The notes below the pieces were generated by a model. The model was not told the origin of the DNA, did not search any database, and was given only the letters and a program-made list of their open reading frames with translations. A stretch of 64,000 nucleotides of DNA, taken from NCBI RefSeq assembly GCF_002165135.1, contig NZ_NFZQ01000003.1, positions 310,001 to 374,000 of the forward strand, written 5' to 3'. Both the position numbers and the translations under genes were made by a program. The stretch is from Pseudomonas sp. SID14000. GTDB lineage: Bacteria > Pseudomonadota > Gammaproteobacteria > Pseudomonadales > Pseudomonadaceae. How positions within the stretch are numbered: the stretch's first letter is position 1; each line of letters begins with the position of its first letter. Shown in pieces: positions 1 through 10,183 of this stretch.

Positions 1-1148
<1,148 letters not shown>

Positions 1149-1159
1149 TTCACTGATTG

Positions 1160-1269
1160 CCTGTGCCGGCCTCTTCGCGGGTAAACCCGCCCCCACAGGG
1201 ATTTCACAGCTCTCGAGGCTCGTTATATTCCTGTGGGAGCGGGTTTACCCGCGAAGAGGCCAGCACAGG
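1160..1269. repeat. REP pair (REPIN-like inverted repeat)
   Basis: Two copies of the pseudomonad REP core face each other: cctcttcgcgggtaaacccgc near 1171 and gcgggtttacccgcgaagag near 1240, separated by a short AT-richer spacer. It lies between the dolP stop and the next lipoprotein gene, the usual extragenic position. Confidence 0.9.
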
Positions 1270-1311
1270 CAAAAACACTGCCCCACCTTTCGTAAACCCA
1301 GGAAACACCGC

Positions 1312-1530
1312 ATGAAAAAGCTTCTGCTGCCAGCCCTGCTGTTCGGCACCGTCGCCACCCTGGCCGGCTGCTCCACCCCTAGCCAGATCATCCTCAACGA
1401 CGGCCGTGAAATCCAGACGGTCGACGTACCGGAATTCGACGCCGACTCCGGTTTCTACGAGTTCCAGCAACTCGACGGCAAACGTACCCGCATCAACAAG
1501 GACCAGGTTCGCACCATCAGCGACCTGTAA
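1312..1530 (+). CDS. YgdI/YgdR-family small lipoprotein
   Basis: This is a 72-aa protein with a lipoprotein signal peptide ending in LAGC at residue 20, then a short domain with NDGREIQTVDVPEFD and a C-terminal KTRINKDQVRTI-like stretch, matching the YgdI/YgdR (DUF903) fold, a small SH3-like beta barrel. It is preceded by an AGGAA-type ribosome binding site. It is predicted to be an outer or inner membrane lipoprotein; no function is established for the family. It is followed by a strong bidirectional terminator shared with the convergent sspB gene. Confidence 0.8.
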   Translation: MKKLLLPALLFGTVATLAGCSTPSQIILNDGREIQTVDVPEFDADSGFYEFQQLDGKRTRINKDQVRTISDL

Positions 1531-1551
1531 GCCAGGGTTGGCAGTAAAGAA

Positions 1552-1580
1552 AAAGGCGATCCGGTTGGATCGCCTTTTTT
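1552..1580. terminator. Bidirectional rho-independent terminator
   Basis: The stem aaggcgatcc/ggatcgcctt has a short ggtt loop and is flanked by A-rich sequence on the left and a T run on the right, so it can work on both strands. It separates the YgdI-like gene (plus) from sspB (minus), whose stop is two bases away. Confidence 0.85.
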
Positions 1581-1581
1581 G

Positions 1582-2010
1582 TTACTTGACCACTTTCAAG
1601 CTTGGTCGGCCAGTCGGACGTGGCGGCTGGCCACCACCCTCTGGCGGACCATCGTCATCCGGCTGCACATCATCGTCCTGCTGCTCATCGTCATCCAGGG
1701 GCGGCTCCAACTCGAAGACCATACCCTGGCCATTTTCTCGGGCGTAGATACCCAGGATGGCGCCAACCGGCACGAACAGCGAATGAGCCACGCCACCGAA
1801 GCGGCCCTCGAAGCTGACCGCGTCGTTGTCCATGTGCAGGCTGCGCACAGCGCTTGGCGAGATGTTCAGCACAATCTGGCCATCACTGGCGAAACCATCC
1901 GGCACCTGGACCTTAGGGAATTCGGCATTGACCAGCATATGGGGCGTGCAATCGTTGTCGACGATCCACTCGTACAGTGCTCGAACCAGATAGGGGCGAC
2001 TGGAGTTCAT
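1582..2010 (-). CDS. sspB: ClpXP adaptor protein SspB
   Basis: SspB delivers ssrA-tagged proteins from stalled ribosomes to the ClpXP protease. The start used is the ATG of MNSSRPYLVRALYEW at 2010; an upstream in-frame ATG at 2040 would run into sspA. The protein is 142 aa: a folded substrate-binding domain (about residues 1-100), a flexible Asp/Gln/Pro/Gly-rich linker (DDDEQQDDD, GGGQPPRP), and the short C-terminal ClpX-binding tail RPSLKVVK, which matches the family's XB motif. It lies 10 bases downstream of sspA in the same operon and ends at a shared bidirectional terminator. Confidence 0.93.
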   Translation of the reverse strand: MNSSRPYLVRALYEWIVDNDCTPHMLVNAEFPKVQVPDGFASDGQIVLNISPSAVRSLHMDNDAVSFEGRFGGVAHSLFVPVGAILGIYARENGQGMVFELEPPLDDDEQQDDDVQPDDDGPPEGGGQPPRPTGRPSLKVVK

Positions 2011-2020
2011 CAACGGCTCC

Positions 2021-2761
<741 letters not shown>

Positions 2762-3541
2762 TCAGTGCACGTCCTTCCAGTATTCACGCTTGAGCAAGTA
2801 GGCGAATACGAAGAAGAAAGCCAGGTACAGCAACACGTAGGTACCGATGCGCTGGCTTTCCAGTTTGACCGGGTTGGCCGAATAGGCCAGGAAGGTCACC
2901 AGGTTCTTGACCTTCTCGTCGAACTGCTCGGTCGTCAGGGTACCGGAATTCGGCGTAATGGTCAGCTGGTCGCAGGCTTCATGGGTGATCGGGGTGCCGG
3001 TCAACGGGTCGAATTGCTTCTTGCCATCGGTCACGGTCTGCACCTGTTTGCAGCCGACCACCTGGTTGCCTTGCAGGCCGACCAGCACGTTAGGCATGCC
3101 AACGTTCGGGAACACCTTGTTGTTAACCCCATAAGGCCGCGACGGGTCCTCATAGAAGCTGCGCAGGTAAGTGTACAACCAGTCGGTACCGCGCACCCGG
3201 GCCACCAGGGTCAGGTCGGGCGGTGCAGCGCCGAACCAGGTCTTGGCATCACTGGGCTTCATGCCGATCTGCATGTGGTCACCGATCTTGGCACCCGTGA
3301 ACACCAGCTTCTCGAGCATCAGCTCGTGGGGGATACCCAGGTCATCAGCCACCCGCTCGTAACGCTGGAACTTGGCACTGTGGCAACCCATGCAATAGTT
3401 GGCAAACGTACGCGCACCGTCCTGCATGGCGGCCTTGTCAGTCAGGTCGATATCAACCTTGTCCAGCTCCAGACCTGTTTCGGCCGCGAAGGAAAAGGCA
3501 GGCATCACTGCCAGCAAAAATACTGCAATCAACTTTTTCAT
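2762..3541 (-). CDS. petC: Ubiquinol-cytochrome c reductase, cytochrome c1 subunit
   Basis: This is the cytochrome c1 subunit of respiratory complex III, carrying electrons from the Rieske protein to soluble cytochrome c. The chosen start MKKLIAVFLLAVMPAFSFAAE at 3541 gives a signal peptide; the open frame upstream is inside petB. The heme c site is CMGCH near residue 50, and a C-terminal membrane anchor (YVLLYLAFFFVFAYLLKREY) closes the 259-aa protein. The start ATG shares one base with the petB stop (TGATG), so translation is coupled. It is the last gene of petABC. Confidence 0.95.
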   Translation of the reverse strand: MKKLIAVFLLAVMPAFSFAAETGLELDKVDIDLTDKAAMQDGARTFANYCMGCHSAKFQRYERVADDLGIPHELMLEKLVFTGAKIGDHMQIGMKPSDAKTWFGAAPPDLTLVARVRGTDWLYTYLRSFYEDPSRPYGVNNKVFPNVGMPNVLVGLQGNQVVGCKQVQTVTDGKKQFDPLTGTPITHEACDQLTITPNSGTLTTEQFDEKVKNLVTFLAYSANPVKLESQRIGTYVLLYLAFFFVFAYLLKREYWKDVH

Positions 3542-4755
3542 CAGCCAGTCACCCTTTCCGGAACCGGTTTGGTCTTCTCGAGCCTTGTGTAGAACGGCAT
3601 CAGCAGGAAGTAGGCGAAGTACAACACCGTGCACACCTGCGACAGCAAGGTACGCCCAGGTGTCGGCGCCAGTACGCCCAGCACGCCGAGAATGACGAAG
3701 GCCACGCAGAACACCAGCAGGAAGAGCTTGCTGATCCAGCCCTTGTAGCGCATGGAACGCACCGGGCTGCGGTCAAGCCAGGGCAGCACGAACAGCACGG
3801 CAATGGCAGCCCCCATGGCGATGACACCCATCAGCTTGTCAGGCACCGCACGCAGGATCGCGTAGAACGGCGTGAAGTACCACACAGGCGCAATGTGCTC
3901 GGGGGTCTTGAAGGCGTTGGCCTGCTCGAAGTTCGGCTTCTCCAGGAAGTAACCGCCCATTTCCGGGAAGAAGAACACTACGGCGCAGAACACGAACAGG
4001 AACACAACCACACCGACAATGTCCTTGACGGTGTAGTACGGGTGGAACGGGATACCGTCCAGCGGGATACCGTTTTCGTCCTTTTTCTTCTTGATATCGA
4101 CGCCATCGGGGTTGTTCGAACCCACTTCGTGAAGGGCGAGGATGTGCAGCACCACCAGGCCGAGAATCACGATTGGCAGGGCGACTACGTGCAGGGCGAA
4201 GAAGCGGTTCAGGGTGATACCCGAGATCAGATAGTCACCGCGGATCCACTGGGTAAGGTCGCCACCGATCACCGGGATGGCACCAAACAGCGAGATGATC
4301 ACCTGGGCACCCCAGTACGACATCTGGCCCCACGGCAGCAGATAGCCCATGAAGGCTTCAGCCATCAACGCCAGGTAGATCAGCATGCCGAACAGCCACA
4401 CCAGCTCACGCGGCTTCTGGTAGGAGCCGTAAAGCAGGCCGCGGAACATGTGCAGGTAGACAACGATGAAGAACGCCGATGCACCGGTGGAGTGCAGATA
4501 GCGCAGGATCCAGCCGTATTCCACGTCACGCATGATGTACTCGACCGAGGCGAACGCCTCTTCCGCCGAGGGCGTGAAACTCATGGTCAGCCATACACCG
4601 GTGACGATCTGGTTGACCAGCACCAGCAGCGCCAGGGAGCCGAAGAAGTACAGGAAATTGAAGTTCTTGGGCGCGTAATACTTACTCAGGTGGTCTTCCC
4701 ACATCTTGGTGGCGGGGAAGCGAGCATCAATCCAGTCCATGAACTTGCTCATCAT
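3541..4755 (-). CDS. petB: Ubiquinol-cytochrome c reductase, cytochrome b subunit
   Basis: This is the 404-aa membrane core of the bc1 complex, which holds hemes bL and bH and the two quinone sites. Eight or so membrane spans are visible. Heme-ligand histidines are in the segments RYLHSTGASAFF and FALHVVALP, and a PVWYFTPFYA segment (the PEWY-like Qo-site motif is PVWY here) lies in the C-terminal half. The start overlaps the petA stop; two consecutive Met codons (4755 and 4752) are both possible. Its length is usual for proteobacterial cytochrome b. Confidence 0.95.
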   Translation of the reverse strand: MMSKFMDWIDARFPATKMWEDHLSKYYAPKNFNFLYFFGSLALLVLVNQIVTGVWLTMSFTPSAEEAFASVEYIMRDVEYGWILRYLHSTGASAFFIVVYLHMFRGLLYGSYQKPRELVWLFGMLIYLALMAEAFMGYLLPWGQMSYWGAQVIISLFGAIPVIGGDLTQWIRGDYLISGITLNRFFALHVVALPIVILGLVVLHILALHEVGSNNPDGVDIKKKKDENGIPLDGIPFHPYYTVKDIVGVVVFLFVFCAVVFFFPEMGGYFLEKPNFEQANAFKTPEHIAPVWYFTPFYAILRAVPDKLMGVIAMGAAIAVLFVLPWLDRSPVRSMRYKGWISKLFLLVFCVAFVILGVLGVLAPTPGRTLLSQVCTVLYFAYFLLMPFYTRLEKTKPVPERVTG

Positions 4756-5345
4756 GCGTTCTCCTGGTCAACGCCGATGACGACGATCTCGTCCGACTCG
4801 TAAGAGTGCGGTGGCACGGGCAGGTTGAGAGGCGCCGGCTGCGACTTGTAGACACGCCCAGCCAGGTCGTAGTGAGAGCCGTGGCATGGGCAGAAATAGC
4901 CACCGACCCATTTCGGGCCGAGGTCGGCGGGTGCGACTTCCGGACGGAAAGTGGGCGAGCAGCCCAAGTGCGTGCACAGGCCGACGAGGATGAGGATTTC
5001 CGGCTTGATCGAACGAACCTGCGGATCGACGTAGTTCGGCTGTACCGAGGCCTTGGACTCAGGGTCAGCCAGGTCACCGACGACTTTTTTCAGGTTACCG
5101 AGGATCTCGTCCGTTCGCCGCACGATGAACACAGGCTGGCCACGCCACTCAGCCACCATCTGCTGCCCGGCCTCGACCTTGGCGATATTGACCTTCACCG
5201 GTGCACCCGCGGCTTTCGCCTTGGCACTGGGAAACCATGACCCCACGAACGGTACCGCAGCCCCCACTGCCCCCGCTGCCCCGACAACAGATGTCGCGGC
5301 TACGAGGAAGCGGCGCCGGCCTGCGTTGACGCCGTCATTGCTCAT
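4752..5345 (-). CDS. petA: Ubiquinol-cytochrome c reductase, Rieske iron-sulfur subunit
   Basis: This is the 197-aa Rieske 2Fe-2S protein. The N-terminus has a Tat-type signal-anchor with RRRFLVAATSVVG, consistent with Tat-dependent insertion of the folded cluster protein. The cluster-binding motifs CTHLGC and CPCHGS are both intact near residues 125-160. It is the first gene of petA-petB-petC, and its stop overlaps the petB start. The roughly 215 bases upstream of the start contain no gene and probably hold the operon promoter. Confidence 0.95.
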   Translation of the reverse strand: MSNDGVNAGRRRFLVAATSVVGAAGAVGAAVPFVGSWFPSAKAKAAGAPVKVNIAKVEAGQQMVAEWRGQPVFIVRRTDEILGNLKKVVGDLADPESKASVQPNYVDPQVRSIKPEILILVGLCTHLGCSPTFRPEVAPADLGPKWVGGYFCPCHGSHYDLAGRVYKSQPAPLNLPVPPHSYESDEIVVIGVDQENA

Positions 5346-5557
5346 TCAGTCCTCTCCCATCAGCTTGCTTGGCCTGTTGAACCAGACCCTGTACTTAGGT
5401 TGTGTCAGTGGCACTAAAAATTGGCCGCCATGGTAAGAAACAAATCCACACACTGACAAGGTGATTACCCCGGACAGGGGCGACTACCCGCGCTTTGCTT
5501 GATCTGCGTCTATGCGACAAGTGGGCACTGACATGCTGACAGGTTAGTTCAAGACAT

Positions 5558-5592
5558 AAAAAAAGCCCGGTTCCAGGGAACCGGGCTTTTTT
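5558..5592 (-). terminator. Rho-independent terminator after rplM-rpsI
   Basis: The perfect stem agcccggttcc/ggaaccgggct with a short loop is flanked by A and T runs on the two sides. It lies 18 bases past the rpsI stop and would end the rplM-rpsI transcript. Confidence 0.85.
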
Positions 5593-5609
5593 CGACTGCC
5601 GAAGCGGTA

Positions 5610-6002
5610 TTAACGCTTGGAGTACTGAGGACGCTTACGCGCTTTACGCAGACCCACTTTCTTACGCTCGACTTCACGAGCGTCGCGGGTGACGTAGCCA
5701 GCACGACGCAGAGCGCCACGCAGGGTTTCGTCGTATTCCATCAGAGCGCGGGTGATACCGTGACGGATCGCACCGGCTTGACCGCTGACACCACCACCGG
5801 AAACGGTGACGTAGATGTCGAACTTCTCGACGGTTTCGGTCAGCTCGAGCGGCTGACGAACAACCATGCGAGCGGTTTCGCGACCGAAGAACACGTCCAG
5901 AGAACGGTTGTTGATGGAAATGTTACCAGTACCCGGACGCAGGAATACGCGAGCGGTTGCGGTCTTGCGACGGCCAGTGCCGTAGTTTTGAGTCGCCGAC
6001 AT
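5610..6002 (-). CDS. rpsI: 30S ribosomal protein S9
   Basis: This is the complete 130-aa S9 protein, starting [21 protein letters not shown] and ending in the conserved basic tail [11 protein letters not shown] that reaches the ribosomal P site. It is the downstream gene of the rplM-rpsI pair, 14 bases after rplM, and is followed by a strong terminator. Confidence 0.97.
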   Translation of the reverse strand: MSATQNYGTGRRKTATARVFLRPGTGNISINNRSLDVFFGRETARMVVRQPLELTETVEKFDIYVTVSGGGVSGQAGAIRHGITRALMEYDETLRGALRRAGYVTRDAREVERKKVGLRKARKRPQYSKR

Positions 6003-6016
6003 AATGAACTATCCCG

Positions 6017-6445
6017 TTAGATCTTCAGTTCTTGAGGCTGCTGAGCAGTGTGTGGGTGAGCAGCACCCGCGTACACTTTCAGCTTGCGGTACATGTCGCG
6101 ACCCAGCGGGTTCTTCGGCAGCATGCCTTTGACCGCAGTTTCGATAACACGCTCAGGGGCCTTGGCGATCAACTTCTCGAAGTTGATTTCCTTGATGCCG
6201 CCCGGGAAACCGGAGTGGGAGTAGTACATCTTGTCGGAAGACTTGGCACCAGTCACACGAACCTGTTCAGCGTTGATAACGACGATGTAGTCGCCGGTGT
6301 CAACGTGAGGGGTGTATTCTGGTTTGTGTTTGCCACGCAGACGGCTAGCGATTTCGGTAGCCAGACGACCCAGGGTCTGGCCAGCGGCGTCGACTACGAA
6401 CCACTCGCGCTTTACTGTTTCCGGTTTAGCAGTAAAAGTTTTCAT
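6017..6445 (-). CDS. rplM: 50S ribosomal protein L13
   Basis: This is the complete 142-aa L13 protein, with the typical [20 protein letters not shown] start and the conserved [21 protein letters not shown] segment. It is the first gene of the rplM-rpsI operon. A good sigma70 promoter lies about 45 bases upstream of the start codon. Confidence 0.97.
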   Translation of the reverse strand: MKTFTAKPETVKREWFVVDAAGQTLGRLATEIASRLRGKHKPEYTPHVDTGDYIVVINAEQVRVTGAKSSDKMYYSHSGFPGGIKEINFEKLIAKAPERVIETAVKGMLPKNPLGRDMYRKLKVYAGAAHPHTAQQPQELKI

Positions 6446-6488
6446 TCTCTAAAGCCTCAGAGGCCGCCCAGCGAAAAATAGACGGCGA

Positions 6489-6517
6489 ATCTTACTGGAT
6501 AGTGCACAGCTTGCCAA
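6489..6517 (-). promoter_or_regulatory. Sigma70 promoter of rplM-rpsI
   Basis: On the minus strand a -35 TTGGCA (6517-6512) and a -10 TAAGAT (6494-6489) are separated by exactly 17 bases and point at rplM. Both boxes are close to consensus. The assignment is by eye only. Confidence 0.65.
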
Positions 6518-6702
6518 GGGCAAGCGCGCAGCCGAACGCTGACGCTTTGGGGGCTCGGGTCAGGCACGCCAATGTTCGACGGGGTTCTTCCTGCGTGGCG
6601 GTGCATCACTTCCGCCACACGGAGAGGTGCCGAATTATCCAGATTGCACGAAAAATTTCAACCTGCTTTGATGGGCTTCTTTGCCTAAGGAGTGTCTACC
6701 CG

Positions 6703-7743
6703 ATGGAATACCGCCAGCTCGGCCGTACCGACCTCACTGTCAGCGCCCTGTGCCTGGGCACCATGACCTGGGGCGAGCAGAACGTCCAGGCCGAAGCCTT
6801 CGCGCAGATTGCCCGGGCCAAGGCCGCGGGGGTCAACTTCATCGACACCGCCGAGATGTACCCGGTGCCGCCCCGCCCCGAAACCTACGCCGCCACCGAG
6901 CGCATCATCGGCAACTGGTTCCGTGACAATGGCGATCGCGACGACTGGGTGCTGGCCAGCAAGGTCGCCGGCCCCGGCAACGGCATCAGCCACATCCGCG
7001 ACGGCCAGCTCAAGCACAACCGCCAGCACATCGTCGCGGCGCTGGACGAGAGCCTCAAGCGCCTGCAGACCGACCGCATCGACCTGTACCAGCTGCACTG
7101 GCCCGAGCGCAGCACCAACTTCTTCGGCAAGCTGGGCTACCAGCACCTGCCACAGGACCACTTCACCCCGCTGGAAGAAACCCTGGAAGTGCTCGATGAA
7201 CAGGTGCGTGCGGGCAAGATCCGCCACATCGGCCTGTCCAACGAAACGCCGTGGGGCACCATGAAGTTCCTGCAACTGGCCGAAAGCCGCGGCTGGCCGC
7301 GAGCGGTGTCGATCCAGAACCCGTACAACCTGCTCAACCGCAGCTTCGAAGTGGGCCTGGCGGAAGTGGCCATCCGTGAGCAGTGCGGTCTGCTGGCCTA
7401 TTCGCCGTTGGCGTTCGGCATGCTTTCCGGCAAGTACGAGAACGGCGCACGCCCGGAAAAGGCACGCCTTAGCCTGTTCAGCCGCTTTGCCCGCTACTCA
7501 AACCCACAGACCGTGGCGGCTTGCAGCCGCTATGTGCAACTGGCCCGCGAGCATGGCCTGGACCCGGCACAGATGGCCCTGGCTTTCGTCACCCGGCAAC
7601 CGTTCGTGACCAGCAACATCATTGGTGCGACCAGCCTCGAGCAACTGGACAGCAACCTGGCCAGCCTCGAGCTGAGCCTGAGTGATGAACTGCTGGCGGC
7701 GATCGAGGCGATTCACCAGGAGCAGCCGAACCCGGCGCCTTGA
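6703..7743 (+). CDS. tas: NADP(H)-dependent aldo-keto reductase, Tas-like
   Basis: This is a 346-aa aldo/keto reductase, the same length as E. coli Tas and with the same landmarks: a start MEYRQLGRTDLTVSALCLGT, the TMTWGEQN segment, DTAEMYPVPPRPET with the catalytic Asp and Tyr, the ASKVAGPG Lys, LYQLHWPER with the His, and GATSLEQLDSNL near the C-terminus. The start at 6703 has a TAAGGAG ribosome binding site; the open frame extends upstream without family similarity. Tas complements tyrosine auxotrophy in E. coli under starvation, but its natural substrate is unknown. It is a single gene ending in a short GC hairpin. Confidence 0.9.
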   Translation: MEYRQLGRTDLTVSALCLGTMTWGEQNVQAEAFAQIARAKAAGVNFIDTAEMYPVPPRPETYAATERIIGNWFRDNGDRDDWVLASKVAGPGNGISHIRDGQLKHNRQHIVAALDESLKRLQTDRIDLYQLHWPERSTNFFGKLGYQHLPQDHFTPLEETLEVLDEQVRAGKIRHIGLSNETPWGTMKFLQLAESRGWPRAVSIQNPYNLLNRSFEVGLAEVAIREQCGLLAYSPLAFGMLSGKYENGARPEKARLSLFSRFARYSNPQTVAACSRYVQLAREHGLDPAQMALAFVTRQPFVTSNIIGATSLEQLDSNLASLELSLSDELLAAIEAIHQEQPNPAP

Positions 7744-7750
7744 GCCGAAA

Positions 7751-7769
7751 GGGGCTGCTTTGCAGCCCC
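7751..7769. terminator. Short GC-rich hairpin after tas
   Basis: This is a perfect inverted repeat, ggggctgctttgcagcccc, just after the tas stop. No long T run follows, so it may be a weak terminator or an mRNA 3' end stabiliser. Related hairpins recur at several gene ends in the window. Confidence 0.5.
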
Positions 7770-7846
7770 TGCTTCACGGGCTAGACACAATCGCCAAAAA
7801 ATAAGACGATCCAGCCGGTGATTGACCACTCTACCCTATAAGAACA

Positions 7847-8851
7847 ATGACAATGATGTTTACCCAATCCCCCGCGTCGCTGCGGCGCGTCAGCATCCTG
7901 GCCATTGACAAGGTGTTCGCTTCGACCTTGATGCAGGCCAAGGACTTCTTCCACCTCGCCAGCTTGCGCTACAGCAAACAGCTGGGCCTGGGCCTGCAGC
8001 CCATGTTCGAGATCCGCCTGGTGAGCCCGGACGGCCAGCCCGTGGACAGCTTCAGCAATGTGCAGTTGCCGGTCGACGGCGGCCTGGACGACGCCGATGT
8101 GATCATCCTCCCGGCCTTCTGGGACGACTTCGACAACCTGCTGCAACGTTATCCACAGGTGCTGCCGTGGCTGCGTGAACAGCATGCCCGTGGCGCGGTG
8201 CTGTGCGCCGAGGCCAGTGGCGTGTTCTGGCTGGCCGAGTCCGGCCTGCTCGACGGCAAGGAAGCGACCACCTACTGGCGCTTCTTCACCAGCTTTGCCG
8301 AACGCTTCCCGAAGATACGCCTGAACCAGGACAAGCACCTGACCGATGCCGACAATATCTATTGTGCTGGCGGTGCCACTTCAGCCTGCGATCTGTACAT
8401 CTACCTGATCGAACGTTTCTGCGGCGCCAACGTGGCCCGCGCCGTGTCCCGTGACATCCTCTACGAAGTGCAGCGCAACTACACCCCAGGGCGCATGGGC
8501 TTCGGTGGGCAGAAGCTGCACCAGGACCTTATCATCCTGCAGATCCAGCACTGGCTGGAGGAGCACTTCGCCGACAAGTTCCGCTTCGAGGACGTGGCTC
8601 GCAACCACGGCATGAGCATCCGCAACTTCATGCGCCGCTTCCAGGGCGCGACGGGTGACAAACCGCTGCACTACCTGCAACGGTTAAGGATCGAGACGGC
8701 AAAAGGGTTGTTGTCGAGCACGCGCAAGAGCATCAAGACCATCAGCTACGAGGTCGGTTATGACGATGCCAGTTTCTTTGCGCGGCTGTTCCGCCAGCAT
8801 ACGGAGTTGTCGCCGAACCAGTACCGGCAGCAGTTCATGCAGGAGGCTTGA
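7847..8851 (+). CDS. GlxA-family AraC-type transcriptional regulator
   Basis: This 334-aa regulator has two parts. Residues about 10-190 form a DJ-1/PfpI (class I amidotransferase-like) sensor domain with GAVLCAEASGVFWLAESGLL. Residues about 225-325 form an AraC/XylS DNA-binding domain with two helix-turn-helices (FEDVARNHGMSIRNFMRRF and ISYEVGYDDASFFARLFRQH). This architecture is typical of GlxA/CdhR/GbdR-type regulators of amine and amino-acid catabolism in pseudomonads, where the sensor is not enzymatic. No obvious target operon is adjacent. An alternative start at the second or third Met would change only a few residues. Confidence 0.85.
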   Translation: MTMMFTQSPASLRRVSILAIDKVFASTLMQAKDFFHLASLRYSKQLGLGLQPMFEIRLVSPDGQPVDSFSNVQLPVDGGLDDADVIILPAFWDDFDNLLQRYPQVLPWLREQHARGAVLCAEASGVFWLAESGLLDGKEATTYWRFFTSFAERFPKIRLNQDKHLTDADNIYCAGGATSACDLYIYLIERFCGANVARAVSRDILYEVQRNYTPGRMGFGGQKLHQDLIILQIQHWLEEHFADKFRFEDVARNHGMSIRNFMRRFQGATGDKPLHYLQRLRIETAKGLLSSTRKSIKTISYEVGYDDASFFARLFRQHTELSPNQYRQQFMQEA

Positions 8852-8858
8852 GGCCAAT

Positions 8859-8877
8859 GGGGCCGCAAAGCGGCCCC
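8859..8877. terminator. GC-rich hairpin between convergent genes
   Basis: This is a perfect inverted repeat, ggggccgcaaagcggcccc, between the converging GlxA-type regulator and zapE. The neighbouring A run lies on the side that gives no U tract to either transcript, so termination strength is uncertain. Confidence 0.5.
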
Positions 8878-8884
8878 AAAAAAC

Positions 8885-9979
8885 TTACGGCTTGTGCGCC
8901 CGCGCCAGGAATTCGTGCGACTGCATCTCCAGCAACCGGCTCAGGGTGCGCTGGAACTCGAAGGCCAGGCGCCCACCGGTATACAGGTCCTTCAGCTCCA
9001 CCTCGGCCGAGATGATCAGCTTGACGTTGCGGTCGTAGAACTCGTCCACCATGTTGATGAAGCGACGGGCGATGTCGTCGGTGGTGACGCCCATCTGCTC
9101 CACATTGCTCAACAACACGGCATGGAAGATTTTGCCCAGTTCGATGTAGTCGTTCTGGCTGCGAGGGCCGTCGCACAGGGCGCGGAAGTCGAACCAGGCC
9201 ACGTCGTCACAGGTACGCAGGGCATTGATCGGGCGATTCTCGATCATCAGCACGTCATTCTCGACCGCCTGAGTGCACTCGGGGGTCAGCGCCTTGAAGC
9301 TGGCGCGCAGGCTCTGATGCGCCGCGTCATCGAGCGGGTAGTGGTACAGCTCGGCCTGCTCCAGGTGACGCAGGCGGTAGTCGACCCCGCTGTCGACGTT
9401 AACCACTTCGGTGTACTGCTTGATCATGGCGATGGCTGGCAGGAAGCGCGCGCGCTGCAGGCCGTCCTTGTACAGGCCGTCCGGCACGATGTTGGAGGTA
9501 GCCACCAGCGATACGCCGTTCTTGAACAACTCTTCCATCAGAGTGCCGAGGATCATCGCGTCGGTAATGTCCGACACGAAGAATTCGTCGAAGCAGATCA
9601 CCTTGGCTTCATCGCTGAAGCGCTTGGCAATGATGGTCAGCGGGTTCTTCTCGCCCTTGAGGGTTTTCATTTCCTCGTGCACACGCTTCATGAAGCGGTG
9701 GAAGTGCGTGCGCATCTTCTGCTTGAACGGCAGCGCCTCGAAGAAGGTGTCGACCAGGTAGGTCTTGCCGCGCCCTACCCCACCCCAGAAGTAAAGGCCC
9801 TTGACCGGGGCCTGCTCCTTCTTGCCGAACAGCTTGCCGAACACGCCCGGCTTGTTGTTCTGCGCGTGTACTAGGTCGTCGTACAGGCGCTGCAGGTGAC
9901 GCACCGCAGTTTCCTGCGCCGCGTCATGGAAGAAGTCGGGACGTTTCAGATCTGCTTGATATCGTTCTAGGGGCGTCAT
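8885..9979 (-). CDS. zapE: Cell division protein ZapE (AFG1-like ATPase)
   Basis: This is a 364-aa P-loop ATPase of the AFG1/LACE1 family, starting MTPLERYQADLKRPDFFHDAAQ. Walker A is GGVGRGKTYLVD near residue 66, and Walker B is ICFDEFFVSDI near residue 130. ZapE in E. coli binds FtsZ and is needed for division under heat or low oxygen; mitochondrial relatives act in protein quality control. It is upstream of a REP pair and trpS on the same strand only in gene order; transcription runs away from trpS's stop. Its length is normal. Confidence 0.92.
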   Translation of the reverse strand: MTPLERYQADLKRPDFFHDAAQETAVRHLQRLYDDLVHAQNNKPGVFGKLFGKKEQAPVKGLYFWGGVGRGKTYLVDTFFEALPFKQKMRTHFHRFMKRVHEEMKTLKGEKNPLTIIAKRFSDEAKVICFDEFFVSDITDAMILGTLMEELFKNGVSLVATSNIVPDGLYKDGLQRARFLPAIAMIKQYTEVVNVDSGVDYRLRHLEQAELYHYPLDDAAHQSLRASFKALTPECTQAVENDVLMIENRPINALRTCDDVAWFDFRALCDGPRSQNDYIELGKIFHAVLLSNVEQMGVTTDDIARRFINMVDEFYDRNVKLIISAEVELKDLYTGGRLAFEFQRTLSRLLEMQSHEFLARAHKP

Positions 9980-10089
9980 GATTCGTTAGCGAGGCAACAA
10001 AAAACGGGCCGTCACTGTAGCGACAGGCCCGCTTAATGGCAATGCGACTTGCGTCAATATGCCTCATTTACGCTGTATGGCACCGGCGT

Positions 10090-10170
10090 TGCCGGTGTTC
10101 GCGGGTGAACCCGCTCCCACAGGAGAAATACCTGTAGGAGCGGGTTCACCCGCGAATAGGCCAGTACAGG
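10090..10170. repeat. REP pair, slightly degenerate
   Basis: Two facing REP cores, gttcgcgggtgaacccgctcc and gagcgggttcacccgcgaat, are separated by a short spacer with aggagaaatacct. It lies between zapE and trpS. This is the TTCACCC variant of the core, not the TTTACCC variant seen at most other sites. Confidence 0.85.
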
Positions 10171-10183
10171 CGGGTGCGATATT

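Noticed and set aside
1160..1269. Repeated inverted units considered as CRISPR-like
   Set aside because: Copies are scattered singly or in facing pairs with no regular spacers and no cas genes; they are REP elements.
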